A model generated the notes under the pieces. It was not told the origin of the DNA, searched no databases, and saw only the letters and a list, made by a program, of their open reading frames with translations. Below, piece after piece: positions 29,044 to 37,709 of a stretch of 59,491 nt of DNA. Both the position numbers and the translations under genes were made by a program. Every line of letters begins with the position of its first letter. The stretch's first letter is position 1. The stretch is taken from the NCBI RefSeq assembly GCF_002196855.1, contig NZ_NIPW01000017.1, positions 1 to 59,491 of the forward strand, written 5' to 3'. The stretch is from Haematobacter genomosp. 1. GTDB lineage: Bacteria > Pseudomonadota > Alphaproteobacteria > Rhodobacterales > Rhodobacteraceae.

Positions 29044-29441
29044 CTCCACCAGGTGCGGAGGGCAGAGAAGCGAAAACGCATCAACCTCTCCGCGATCCAT
29101 CAGTTCGCGCAGGATCAGACCCGCTTCGATGGTCTTGCCGATGCCTTCATCGTCGGCGATTAGCAGACGCGGGACCTGAAGCCGAAGGGCCATGAGCAGC
29201 GGGACCAGCTGGTAGGCCCGCGGCTCAAACGCAAGCTGTGCGGCGGATCGGAACGGACCTGCCCCTCGGCGGAGGGTCAGCCTCAACGCATCGGCAAGAA
29301 GCGCCGCCTTGAACTGAACTGTCGTGCGGGCATTGTCAGGCAGGTCGAAACGAGCGGCTTCGACAGGTGTCAGCTCGAGATCCGGAGCAAGAACGACGAT
29401 ATCATTTTCACTGCCCGAGAGGGGGCGCAGGGCGAACAGGC
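29044..29441 (-). pseudogene. SNF2-type helicase fragment
   Basis: About 130 codons of one frame run leftward from the IS end: FALRPLSGSENDIVVLAPDL, then FEPRAYQLVPLLMAL, LLIADDEGIGKTIEAGLI (Walker A) and VDAFSLLCPPHLVE, after which homology stops. These are the first helicase motifs of a large SNF2 ATPase, similar in style to defence helicases such as DISARM DrmD, though the exact family cannot be fixed. Both ends are lost: the 5' end at the IS inverted repeat, the 3' end by deletion next to htpX. Confidence 0.7.
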
Positions 29442-29470
29442 GGTCGTGTCGCGAATGTGGTGGAAATTGC
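29442..29470 (+). repeat. IS left inverted repeat
   Basis: About 29 bases, matching the right end with three or four differences. Confidence 0.75.
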
Positions 29471-29507
29471 CGAGCAGCGGGCTCCGAGTATGTGACATTG
29501 GCTCCAG

Positions 29508-30723
29508 TCAGGCCGCGAGGTCAAGGGACATCGGCACGAGAGGCTGAGAAAGGGTTTCCCAGCCATCGACCTTTCGCATCTGGATCTGCCCTGACGCCAA
29601 GAGCGCCCAGAGCAGCATCGGCACGGTCTCGGCGCAGGGCAGCACGGTCTGGGTCTTGATGCGGCGGCGGAACTCCTCGTTCAGACGCTCAATGGCGTTG
29701 GTGGTCCGTGCGGATTTCCATTGCGATGGATCGAGGCGAGTGAAGCTGAAGAGGCGATCACCGGCCTCCTCAAGGCTATCGGCCACGGCCCGGCACTTGA
29801 GCTTCCACTTGCGGAGGAAGGCCTTGCGGCGCGTCTCGATCTCGGCGGCGCTGTCGGCGTAGATCATGTCGCGGTAGTCTTCGCTCAGCTCGTCATGCAG
29901 GCGCTTTGGGGCGTGGCCGAGCAGGTTGCGGTGGCTGCCGAACCGTGCAGCGTTGAATGGCCAGATCCTCGCCCCAGAGTGCCACAAGCGCGGCTTCAAG
30001 GCCGGGGGCGCCGTCAACGATTACGAACTCGGGCCGCCTCAGGCCCCGCGCGTCCAGATCGGCGAGGAATTGGCTCCAGGCAACCGTGCTTTCGCCGCAC
30101 ATGTTCCTGATTGAGAGGAGCACCTTTTGTCCGTCGCGCCAAACACCGATCGCCGCCAGCCCCGAGATGTTGGTGGCCTTGCGGTCCAGCCGGGTCTTTA
30201 TGACGGTGCCGTCGAGGATGAGCCGCACGATATCCTCCTCGGCCAGGTCGCGGGTGGACCACGCGTCCCAATCGAGCTTCACCTTGCGCCAGGCCCGGCT
30301 GACCACGTCCTTGCTCACCGCCCCCTCGAACAGTCCGAACAGCGCCCCCCTTGACCCGGCGCGTGTTGGTGCCGGCCAGGTAGACCGCCGCGATCAGGGC
30401 CTCGGCCTTCTTTGTCAGCCGCCTGTAGCGGGGCAGTGCCTTCGAGCGCCATTCGGTGATCTTGCCGCCCTCGTTCTCGATCCGGGCACGAGGAACCCGC
30501 ACCGTCTCAGTGCCGAATGTGCCGGTCAGCTGCCGATCGCGATGCCCTTGGCCCGCTCGTTGCCGCGGCCGTAACGGAGCCGTCCAAGAAAGTCGGCCAG
30601 TTCCTCTTCGAACATGGACTCAATGGTGGCACGGACATTTGCCCGAAGGCGATCCTCGATCGGATCATACGCCCCTGCGTCGGGCAGTAGCGAAAAGGAT
30701 GAGCTGTCGGTATTCTGCTTCAT
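29508..30723 (-). pseudogene. IS256-family transposase, several frameshifts
   Basis: Begins MKQNTDSSSFSLLPDAGAYD at ATG 30723. Continuous IS256-type homology (FEEELADFLGRLRYGR, VKGALFGLFEGAVSKDV, FVIVDGAPGLEAALVALWG, TTNAIERLNEEFRRRIKTQ) is spread over different frames, with shifts near 30535, 30330 and 29935. The sequence between the breaks is well preserved, suggesting recent inactivation, or sequencing errors in GC-rich runs. Ends at 29508. Confidence 0.8.
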
Positions 30724-30794
30724 GGCGTGATCTCCCTGGCGGTTGCCGCCGCCGGTTGGGTGGGTGTTGGTTCACCCGGAGATTACGCCGCCAG

Positions 30795-30823
30795 CCAATT
30801 TCCACCACTTCCGAGACACGACC
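30795..30823 (-). repeat. IS right inverted repeat
   Basis: CCAATTTCCACCACTTCCGAG then ACACGACC; ends 40 bases from the bioB stop. Confidence 0.75.
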
Positions 30824-30862
30824 AAGCTGCGAGGGCGAATACGGTCGCCCTCGCAGCCAACT

Positions 30863-31888
30863 TCACGCCTCGGCGCGGGTCTGGTGACTGGGGTTTTCTT
30901 TCGAACTCAGATCGCCCGCTCTGAATGGAGTAGAAATCGCCGCGATGAGCTCTGCGTCCTCGCCGATGCCCGCATTTGGTGTAGTCAGCAGAGTGTCGCC
31001 GTAAAAGATCGAGTTCGCACCGGCGATCAAGCACAGGATCTGTGCCTCGCGGTTCAAGCTCGAGCGCCCTGCCGACAGCCGCACAATCGAGGCGGGCATC
31101 ACCAGTCTGGCAGTGGCGACCATACGGACCAGTTCCAGCGGGTCGATGGGGGCCCGTCCGGCCAGCGGCGTTCCCGCGACCGGCACCAACGCATTGATCG
31201 GCACGCTTTCCGGATGCGGCACCATCGTCGCCAGCGTCTGCAACATCGAGGCGCGATCCCGCACGCTCTCGCCCATGCCAATGATACCGCCACAGCAGAG
31301 CTCGATGCCGTAACTACGCACCGTCGCCAGCGTATCCAGTCGGTCCTGATAGGTGCGGGTGGTGATGATCTTGCCGTAGAATTCGGGGCTGGTGTCGAGG
31401 TTGTGGTTATAGGCCGTGAGGCCAACCTCTGCGAGGCGCTCGGCCTGATGGGGTTTGAGCATGCCGAGGGTGACACAGGCCTCCATCCCGAGCGCCCTGA
31501 CCCCCGCCACCATCTCGACCACGGCGTCGAAATCGCGACCGTCGCGCACCTGTCGCCAAGCCGCCCCCATGCAGAAACGCTCCGCCCCGGCACTACGCGC
31601 GGTGGCGGCCATGTCGATAACTTTCGCCGGATCCATAAGACGCTCACGGGTCAGCTCCACATCGCGGTGATGCGCCGATTGCGGACAATAGGCACAGTTC
31701 TCAGGGCAACCGCCAGTCTTGATCGACAGCAGGCTGGCCTTCTGCAGGCGGTTCGGGTCGTGGTGCGCGCGATGCGCGGCATTCGCCATCCCGACAAGCT
31801 CGAGCAGGGGCAGCTCATGCAGTGCAAGGATTTCATCGGTTTTCCAGTCGTGGCGCAGCGCACTGCTTGCGGATGTATCCAGCCTCAC
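30863..31888 (-). CDS. bioB: Biotin synthase
   Basis: 341 residues. Radical SAM enzyme inserting sulfur into dethiobiotin. The CxxxCxxC cluster motif reads [13 protein letters not shown] near residue 66, and the second-cluster residues occur in CVTLGML and [10 protein letters not shown]. The likely start is GTG 31888, overlapping the bioY stop (GTGA); a longer frame to 32104 lies inside bioY. With bioY it forms a BioR-controlled operon. No bioF, bioD or bioA genes are in the window. Confidence 0.94.
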   Translation of the reverse strand: MRLDTSASSALRHDWKTDEILALHELPLLELVGMANAAHRAHHDPNRLQKASLLSIKTGGCPENCAYCPQSAHHRDVELTRERLMDPAKVIDMAATARSAGAERFCMGAAWRQVRDGRDFDAVVEMVAGVRALGMEACVTLGMLKPHQAERLAEVGLTAYNHNLDTSPEFYGKIITTRTYQDRLDTLATVRSYGIELCCGGIIGMGESVRDRASMLQTLATMVPHPESVPINALVPVAGTPLAGRAPIDPLELVRMVATARLVMPASIVRLSAGRSSLNREAQILCLIAGANSIFYGDTLLTTPNAGIGEDAELIAAISTPFRAGDLSSKENPSHQTRAEA

Positions 31889-32448
31889 TTGAGCCCCCGC
31901 AGTCGCGCCATCCCCTGAGCCGCAAGCCCTACAACAGCGATCTTGGCGAGATCTCCGGCGAGGAAGGGCAGGACTCCGACGGCCATAAGCTGCTCCGATG
32001 GCACAAAGGCCGACAGCCAGATCAGGCCAAACCCGTAGACCACGCCAAGCCCGGTCAGCATCGCAAATGTCTGGCCAAGCCAACCCCGTCCCACAGCTAG
32101 CCATCCGGTTACGCCCGAGGCGAGCAGATAGCCGACAAGGTAGCCGCCGGTTGGACCGGCAATATAGGTCAGACCCAGACCGCGCGCAGGCGAGCCCGCG
32201 AATACCGGCAAGCCGGCGGCACCCGCCGCGAAATATACGGCGAAGATAGCCACTGCCATGCGCGGGCCGAGCAGGAGGGCAAAGGCCATGACCGCCATCG
32301 TGTGCAATGTCATCGGGACCGGCCAGAACGGGATTTGCACCTTGGCAGAAATCGTCATCAACGTGACGCCCGCAATGCCGATGGCCAGCGGGCGAAATAC
32401 GCGGGCCAGGGGCGTTACAGTGCCAGAATACGGTGTGATTGTGGGCAT
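31885..32448 (-). CDS. bioY: Biotin transporter substrate-binding S component
   Basis: 187 residues with six predicted helices; signature stretches [17 protein letters not shown] and [19 protein letters not shown] match BioY, the biotin-binding component of ECF transporters. It can work alone or with an energising module. ATG 32448 has TTGGAGGG. A BioR box lies 14 bases upstream. Confidence 0.94.
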   Translation of the reverse strand: MPTITPYSGTVTPLARVFRPLAIGIAGVTLMTISAKVQIPFWPVPMTLHTMAVMAFALLLGPRMAVAIFAVYFAAGAAGLPVFAGSPARGLGLTYIAGPTGGYLVGYLLASGVTGWLAVGRGWLGQTFAMLTGLGVVYGFGLIWLSAFVPSEQLMAVGVLPFLAGDLAKIAVVGLAAQGMARLRGLK

Positions 32449-32461
32449 TGGACCCTCCAAA

Positions 32462-32471
32462 TTATCTATAA
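32462..32471. promoter_or_regulatory. BioR box upstream of bioY
   Basis: TTATCTATAA, an exact match to the alphaproteobacterial BioR site, placed just before the bioY ribosome site. Confidence 0.88.
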
Positions 32472-32534
32472 TATGACGAATCCGTCGTTGCATAGGCACA
32501 TGGATGGGGGTCTTCTGCAAGACCCCTCGCACTA

Positions 32535-32544
32535 TTATAGATAA
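32535..32544. promoter_or_regulatory. Second BioR box of the bioYB operon
   Basis: TTATAGATAA, the reverse complement of the first box, 64 bases further upstream. Paired sites suggest cooperative repression or looping. Confidence 0.85.
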
Positions 32545-32556
32545 TTATCGGAGCAG

Positions 32557-33180
32557 CTATCGCCCCCTTGGCCCCGTCCACTGCACATGGCGCGCAAGTA
32601 TGGCGCAAGCGTTCATGGTGTCGCCAGCGCGAAGAGCGGCCAGGATAGCGCGGTGATCGCGATCGGTTGGGGCTTCCCATTCTGCCCGCCAGCCCGAAAA
32701 CAGAAAGCGCGCGCTGGCGGCATGCAGATCATCAATACTGCGCATCAGGCGCGGCATATCGCAGGGCTCGAGGATCAGCCGATGAAAGCGCCGGTTGGCT
32801 TCCTCCCAACTCTGCACATCTGGGGCGTGGTCACCAACCCGCGTTGCTTCCTCAGCTTTATCAAGAATTGCCTTGGTCAGATTGGGCGCAGCATTGCGGA
32901 GCGCCATTGTCTCAAGTGCCGCGCGCATTCCAGCGACCTCTCTGACCTCCTTGGGGCTGAAGCCGGCAACCCGCACGCCACGACGCGGCTCGCTGATGGC
33001 AAGTCCCTGCGCCTCCAGGCGACGAAACGCCTCTCGCACAGGGACATGGCTGGCGCCAAATTCTGTGGCGATGTGATCCTGACGCAGTTTGTCGCCGGCA
33101 CAAAGCGTGCCTGCAATAATCCGATCTGCAAGGATGCGGCTGATTTTGTCAGCCAAGGTTTCTTTGGTACTATCCGTCAT
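32557..33180 (-). CDS. bioR: GntR-family biotin repressor BioR
   Basis: 207 residues. N-terminal winged HTH (IAGTLCAGDKLRQDHIATEF...VPVREAFRRLEAQGLA) and a FadR-type helical C-terminal domain. Identified as BioR by adjacency to bioYB and by three exact BioR boxes, one directly at its own start. Represses biotin synthesis and uptake genes. ATG 33180. Its stop lies just before the second BioR box, so bioY probably has its own promoter. Confidence 0.92.
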   Translation of the reverse strand: MTDSTKETLADKISRILADRIIAGTLCAGDKLRQDHIATEFGASHVPVREAFRRLEAQGLAISEPRRGVRVAGFSPKEVREVAGMRAALETMALRNAAPNLTKAILDKAEEATRVGDHAPDVQSWEEANRRFHRLILEPCDMPRLMRSIDDLHAASARFLFSGWRAEWEAPTDRDHRAILAALRAGDTMNACAILARHVQWTGPRGR

Positions 33181-33183
33181 TAA

Positions 33184-33193
33184 TTATAGATAA
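33184..33193. promoter_or_regulatory. BioR box at the bioR start
   Basis: TTATAGATAA lies four bases upstream of the bioR ATG, indicating autorepression. Confidence 0.85.
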
Positions 33194-33350
33194 AATGAGA
33201 TTCTCACTTTGTCGATGGTCTTCACAAGGCAGAATCGTCTAGGCCGCCAGATCGGTAGGCAGCGCCCCCATTCCACCTTGCTGTCGGACAACATGAGCCG
33301 CGCTCCTGGGATCGGCCAGGGCAACGAGGCCCCTGTCCAATAGGATTTTG

Positions 33351-33548
33351 GCCCGCTTCCTCAGCGACACGCGCCAGTTCCTTCAGCGCCGAGAATGCCC
33401 GCACCACCCCGGCGACGGAGTTCCGATCGGTGATGGTGATGGCCGCAAAGCCAAGCTCGGCCGCGCGCTTCACCAGTTCCTCGGGATGCGAGGCACCACG
33501 CAGGAAGGTGAAGTTCGAGGTGACGCAAAGCTCGGCGTGAGGAATCAC
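33351..33548 (-). pseudogene. dnaE2: Error-prone DNA polymerase DnaE2, N-terminal fragment
   Basis: The first ~66 codons encode the start of the PHP domain ([40 protein letters not shown]). Homology ends at ARVAEEAGQ, and the frame then runs through unrelated sequence to 33222. The full protein has over 1,000 residues, so this is a stump. ATG 33548 overlaps the imuB stop (ATGA), preserving the ancestral imuAB-dnaE2 coupling. In a second frame a ~38-residue tail ([20 protein letters not shown]...) abuts the break. Confidence 0.85.
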
Positions 33549-35018
33549 AGGAACACCCCCTGCGCATACCAGTTCCGAGATCCGGATTGTGGGGTGCGGA
33601 ACAGCCAGAGCCGCGGCCCCTCATTGGTCTCTATCCGCCAATAGTCCCGCACACCGCTGCGCCATGCCGGATCATCGAACCACCATTCCGGGGTGATCTG
33701 CTCGGGGCCATGCGCCCGAAGGGTGGTGAAACCCATCCGGCGCCAGCTGAAGCGGGCGGGAGGGCTGCCAGAGACCTGGGCCAGAGCTTCCGCCGGGAAG
33801 AGGGTGATGGGACGGCGGGGGCGGCGTTTCGGGGGAAACGCTTCCGATGCCGTATAGGCAGCAGGGACGGTCAGGAAGCTGCGTTCTGGAATGCGACTGC
33901 TGGCGGGCAGAAAACGCTGCACCGCATCGAAACCCAGCCGGTTGCCGATCCGCGAGATCAGGTCGGAAAGCTCATCCTCCGCACGCGCCTGCGCGTTGCC
34001 GATCTGCTCGGGAGCCAGCGGTTCGGTCACCGTGGCGGAGAGGCGCAGCCCGTCGATCCCGAAGCCGGAATCCACCTTATCCCCCCCCTTGAGGAACAAG
34101 GCCGAGATCCGAGCCGGGTCCCGCATTGCGCGGGCTATACCGACGTTAACCAGGGCAGCCGAACGATCTACGCGTGCAGTTCCAGCCGGACAGCCCGGGC
34201 CCCCATCTGGGCCGATGTCAGCTTGTCGCAAAGCCGGATCAGAAGACGGTCCAGCACCCCCATCACATCGGCCGTGAGCCCGATCGGCTCGGGCAAGGTC
34301 ATCCGCACCCCGAAATGCGGCGCATCCGCTTCGGCTGCGACAGGCTCGGCCTGGGTCCCAAGCGCCTGATCGAGACGGCGAAGAAGTTCAGCGCCGAACC
34401 GGCGCGCCAGTGGTGCCCGGGGCACAGCGGTCAGGTCGGCGATCTTGTGCAGTCCGAGGCGGGTCAGACCGTCGGCGACCGGAGCTTCAATCCGCAGCGC
34501 GCTCACTGGCGTCGGGCCCAGCCGAGAGAGCAACCCGCCTTCCGGGATCACCCCGCCACCACGGCGAGCAAGTGCCCAGGCTCCGCCCCGGGTCTCGGCA
34601 ATGGCGCTTTTCGATGAGACCCCTGCCCTTTCGAGACGAGCCTCAAGATCGGCCAGAAGCACGACCTCGCCACCGAAGAGATGCGGCCCGCCCGAAACAT
34701 CGACGATCAACCCATCCGTTCCGTCTTTCGCGGCATGAGGCCCGTAACGGCTGGCCCACCTCCGCAGGCCTTCAAGCGCCCTGCCCTCCCGGATCAGATC
34801 GGCGGGCCGCGTGGAGAGCGAGGGCACACCGCACGCGCATCGGTCAGCGGCATGCCAGGGTGGAGCCCGACGGCGCTTGCGGTGCTGTTGAGGCAATGCA
34901 GATGTTCCGCGTTCGACGCCCGGAGCGTCAACGCGAAAGGCCCCTCAACGGGGCGGACCCTCAGGCTGATGTCGCTCGCCAGCCTGGGGAACCAGATGGA
35001 CAGCAGCCGTCGTGCCAT
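33545..35018 (-). pseudogene. imuB: ImuB (Y-family polymerase-like), two frameshifts
   Basis: Homology to ImuB is continuous from MARRLLSIWFPRLASD at 35018 to the end at 33545 but switches frame near 34825 and near 34170. Segments in order: LHPGMPLTDARAVCP; then ALEGLRRWASRYGP, VDVSGGPHLFGGE, LTRLGLHKIADL; then [31 protein letters not shown]. ImuB links the beta clamp, ImuA and DnaE2 in SOS mutagenesis. Two independent shifts plus the dnaE2 truncation argue for real decay. Confidence 0.85.
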
Positions 35019-35544
35019 TCCAACTCACATCATAGATTCCGATTGTTCCTCTTTTGTTCTTATTAAGGATCCAGCGATGACGAGTCGAGTCCAGAGGCGA
35101 GGGTAGCGGATCACATTTCCAGCGGGTCTCGGCGGCACTGCTTCCCCTGCCCTCCTGGATCAGCATCAGGCCAGTGGTGCCTCCGGCCTCGGCTGCCAGC
35201 TGGAGCCGCCTGCCCGCGGTCAGTGAGATTGGTTTCTCTGGAGCGGCGATCACCAAAGATACTGGCCGCGCCCGTAGCGCTTCTTCGACCGTCCAGAGCA
35301 GATCGGTCTCGCCCCTCGCCTCGATGAAGTGCAACCGCTCGGCAACACCGTCTGGCAGGGATCCCGGCATCGGCCGGTCGCGATCATGCGCCAGCACGAT
35401 CCAGAAGACCGGCCCTGGCAATCTCGTGGTCTGGAACAGCGCAAAGCCGGTTCGGCCCCGGCCCTCGACTTCGTGGACGCGGCCCTTCACCAGGTGAAGC
35501 AAATCATCACTTCCAGCCTGCAGACGGTCACGCAGGTTCCGCAC
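34945..35544 (-). CDS. imuA: ImuA (SulA/RecA-like) mutagenesis protein
   Basis: 199 residues. Similar to ImuA: FALFQTTRLPGPVFWIVLAHD, LHFIEARGETDLLWTVEEAL, SLTAGRRLQLAAEAGGTTGLML. ImuA interacts with RecA and ImuB in damage-induced mutagenesis. It overlaps both the SRAP gene (17 bases) and imuB (74 bases). The start region is short for the family and may be truncated. Because imuB and dnaE2 are broken, it is probably without function. Confidence 0.75.
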   Translation of the reverse strand: MRNLRDRLQAGSDDLLHLVKGRVHEVEGRGRTGFALFQTTRLPGPVFWIVLAHDRDRPMPGSLPDGVAERLHFIEARGETDLLWTVEEALRARPVSLVIAAPEKPISLTAGRRLQLAAEAGGTTGLMLIQEGRGSSAAETRWKCDPLPSPLDSTRHRWILNKNKRGTIGIYDVSWNGTTAAVHLVPQAGERHQPEGPPR

Positions 35545-36208
35545 GTGTGCCCTCGGCGGCTATTTCGAGAAGACCATTGGCCAGCGGCCGTTGAAGCTTC
35601 AAAGCCTCGCTCGTATCCGCGGTCAGCCAGCAGCGCCATTCATCCGGGCGCGTGAGGATCACCGGCATGGCTTTGGGATGCACTGGTCGAACTGCTTCAT
35701 TTGGCTCACAGGTCAGAAAGCCGAAGAGGTCAGTTGTCACCTCTCCCTCCTTCAGCTTTCTGACCGAAGTCAACTCGGTGTGGATGCCAGCGAAGAAGGC
35801 GATCGGGCGGTCCTTGCCGAGGGCAAACCAGACCGGGTTGTTGCGAGGTGCGCCGGGTCGGGCGTCGAGTTCGGAAAAGCTGGTGAATGGAACGAGACAG
35901 CGATGTTCCACGCCAAGCCATCTGCGCCAATGGGGTGAGCTGACATTGCGGATATTTGTGACGCCGGGGTCTGTGCGCTTGCCGGCCAGACAGACGGGTG
36001 GCGTCGGCATCCCCCATCGGGCCGTGGTCAAAGTCCAATCCCGTCCTTCACCGCGGGGAATGATCGGCGCGGCATAGTCGGGGAAGATGCCGGATGCAGG
36101 CGCGAGATTGCCTGCGGTATCGATCAGATCCTCACCGTCTTCGAGCACGCCCCGAAAGACCTGACGCATCGCGTCCTGGCTTTTGGTCTGAGCGTAAAGA
36201 TTGCACAT
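35528..36208 (-). CDS. SRAP-domain protein (YedK/HMCES type)
   Basis: 226 residues starting MCNLY, so Cys2 becomes the N-terminal nucleophile that crosslinks to abasic sites in single-stranded DNA after Met removal. Other SRAP features: PRWG-like ARWGMPTP, NIRNVSSPHWRRWL, LVPFTSFSELD (Glu at the catalytic position) and VHPKAMPVIL (His). ATG 36208 follows GGTGGA. First gene of the SOS cassette, shielding abasic sites before translesion synthesis. Confidence 0.9.
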   Translation of the reverse strand: MCNLYAQTKSQDAMRQVFRGVLEDGEDLIDTAGNLAPASGIFPDYAAPIIPRGEGRDWTLTTARWGMPTPPVCLAGKRTDPGVTNIRNVSSPHWRRWLGVEHRCLVPFTSFSELDARPGAPRNNPVWFALGKDRPIAFFAGIHTELTSVRKLKEGEVTTDLFGFLTCEPNEAVRPVHPKAMPVILTRPDEWRCWLTADTSEALKLQRPLANGLLEIAAEGTRAEPA

Positions 36209-36236
36209 CACTCCACCTCGCAGCGTTTCCGCATGA

Positions 36237-36251
36237 GAACAATCAACGAAC
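36237..36251. promoter_or_regulatory. LexA (SOS) box, alphaproteobacterial type
   Basis: GAAC-AATCAAC-GAAC, i.e. GTTC-N7-GTTC on the gene strand, 29 bases before the SRAP start. This is the classic alphaproteobacterial LexA site. Confidence 0.75.
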
Positions 36252-36314
36252 CTATCCGATTCCTCACGAACGGTCTATCCTGCTGTTTCAGGGCCACCCG
36301 ATCACAGTCAGGGA

Positions 36315-37526
36315 TCACGCCCGCAGGACGGATCTCACATAAGCATCAGGGTTGAGGATGGTTCCGATCTGCTTTGCCATGCGGTTTTCAAGCCTGAGAA
36401 GTTCCCAAAGCCCGAGCTTGCTTGCAGCGCTGGCGAGGATCTCCTGGCTTACTCTCAGCATGCTTCCGAATTCGAAAGCGATGCGTTTGGCCTCTTGGGC
36501 GCTTGTTGGCTCTTCATAGAAAGCGCTGACCTCGGTCAGGGCTCTCCAACTTGGAAGGTCATCGACTTCTCGCTTTCTTTTTTTTGTATCTGAGTCTTGC
36601 TCTATGTGGCGGACATTCTGTCCGTCAGAGGCGGGCTTTTGTTCGGTTGGCGGCAGGCCGCAAGTTTTTGCGGTGAGGGCCTGAAAGGCTTGGAGAACCG
36701 CTTGGTCTGGAGCGCGGTCCGTGGTGGTCTCCGCGCAGGATTTAGCATCAGCGGCTTCCGCTTTGGAGTGCAGGCGCTGCTCAACCTCTTCAACTTCGTA
36801 TTGGACGACTGCTTGTGGGGCTGCATGTGACGAGAGGACAGCGGTCAGTTGCGAGAGAGCTGCCCGAGCCTCCACGAGTGTCAGTGAGGTACGCCGCACG
36901 AGGTTGCGTAGTCCGTCGATGAAGGTGGCGACAGTGTCGCTCAAGTGGAGTTCGGCGCAGGCCGCGCGAAGTCTGAGGATCTGGGCCCGCAGCCCGCGCA
37001 ATTCGTCTGCCTCCTCGCGGCGGCGCAGGGCAAGGGCGAGCAACTCGTCGGACTGCGCGAAGAGGGGCGATAGGTCTAGCCCGAAGGCGCCGATCGGTTT
37101 GCCGTGCTGCATCACAGGGAAGCGCTTACCATTTGCACTGTCACGGCGCCGGATCAAGCCGGCGGCTTCGAGTGTCTCCAGATGCCGCCGCAACTGGCGG
37201 TCGGTGAGGCCCTTGGCGCGGAAGCACAGGGTTTCGTTGCTGGCATAGACCGTGAGCAGGGTGGTCGGAGAAACTGGCATTTCTCGGCCATCTGCGCTCT
37301 TGCAGGGAAGACAGCTCAACAGAGCGTCCAAGACAATGACCGCGCCTTGCCGGATGCCGAGATCGCGGCTGCATGTGTTGACCGCGGCCATGATGTCACG
37401 ACGAGAGATAGGTCGGAATGCTGGCTGCAGGGTGATCGAGCCCATGCCGGGGAGCGAGTGCTCCGCAGATTTGGCACAGTTCGCCTGCGCCCCGGCCGCA
37501 AGGACCGTGGATGTGATGTGCTTCAT
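36315..37526 (-). CDS. repC: Replication initiator RepC
   Basis: 403 residues. RepC N-terminal winged-helix region (QPAFRPISRRDIMAAVNTC, GLTDRQLRRHLETLEAAGLIRRRDSANGKRF), then a charged coiled region and a conserved C-terminus (SWRALTEVSAFYEEPTSAQEA). RepC binds the origin, which in this family lies inside its own gene; an AT-rich stretch near 36570-36610 is the best candidate. ATG 37526. Translation is expected to be limited by the antisense RNA encoded just upstream. Confidence 0.94.
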   Translation of the reverse strand: MKHITSTVLAAGAQANCAKSAEHSLPGMGSITLQPAFRPISRRDIMAAVNTCSRDLGIRQGAVIVLDALLSCLPCKSADGREMPVSPTTLLTVYASNETLCFRAKGLTDRQLRRHLETLEAAGLIRRRDSANGKRFPVMQHGKPIGAFGLDLSPLFAQSDELLALALRRREEADELRGLRAQILRLRAACAELHLSDTVATFIDGLRNLVRRTSLTLVEARAALSQLTAVLSSHAAPQAVVQYEVEEVEQRLHSKAEAADAKSCAETTTDRAPDQAVLQAFQALTAKTCGLPPTEQKPASDGQNVRHIEQDSDTKKRKREVDDLPSWRALTEVSAFYEEPTSAQEAKRIAFEFGSMLRVSQEILASAASKLGLWELLRLENRMAKQIGTILNPDAYVRSVLRA

Positions 37527-37572
37527 AATGATCAGCAGACAAAACTATCCCGTTCGCTCGGAAGCGTTGCTC

Positions 37573-37601
37573 TTGATTCGTGATTCGGGGGCTGCTAGAT
37601 T
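37573..37601 (+). promoter_or_regulatory. Promoter of the antisense ctRNA
   Basis: TTGATT (37573-37578), exactly 17 bases, TAGATT (37596-37601), on the strand opposite repC. Confidence 0.65.
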
Positions 37602-37607
37602 CAGGGT

Positions 37608-37674
37608 GTCTAATCGAGAATGCGCTTCGGCGCGGCAGCCTCCGGAGCTTCACAGCTTCGGGGGTTTTGTTTTG
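37608..37674 (+). ncRNA. Antisense countertranscript RNA of the repABC operon
   Basis: A ~67-nt transcript is predicted between the promoter above and a strong terminator: stem CCGGAGCT (37642-37649) with AGCTTCGG (37654-37661), followed by GGGTTTTGTTTTG. Position (repB-repC gap), strand (opposite to repC) and length match the incompatibility RNAs that attenuate repC in repABC plasmids. It sets copy number and incompatibility. Confidence 0.75.
37642..37674 (+). terminator. Rho-independent terminator of the ctRNA
   Basis: 8-bp stem with one G-U pair, TCAC loop, then TTTTGTTTTG. Confidence 0.8.
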
Positions 37675-37709
37675 TTAGCCTTTCCTCCTTTCTGCTCTGC
37701 CTCGTTTGG

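Larger units (their letters stand above)
29442..30823 (-). mobile_element. Degenerate IS256-family insertion sequence
   Basis: About 1,382 bp bounded by imperfect inverted repeats. Left (29442 on) GGTCGTGTCGCGAATGTGG continues to GGAAATTG; right (30823 back, reverse strand) reads GGTCGTGTCTCGGAAGTGG and GGAAATTG. It encodes a frameshifted transposase on the minus strand. Flanking 8-mers (gaacaggc and aagctgcg) differ, so there is no target duplication and the element marks a rearrangement junction. Confidence 0.8.

Noticed and set aside
30743-31918. 391-codon frame on the + strand
   Set aside because: Antisense to bioB with its CxxxCxxC cluster; no similarity to any family.
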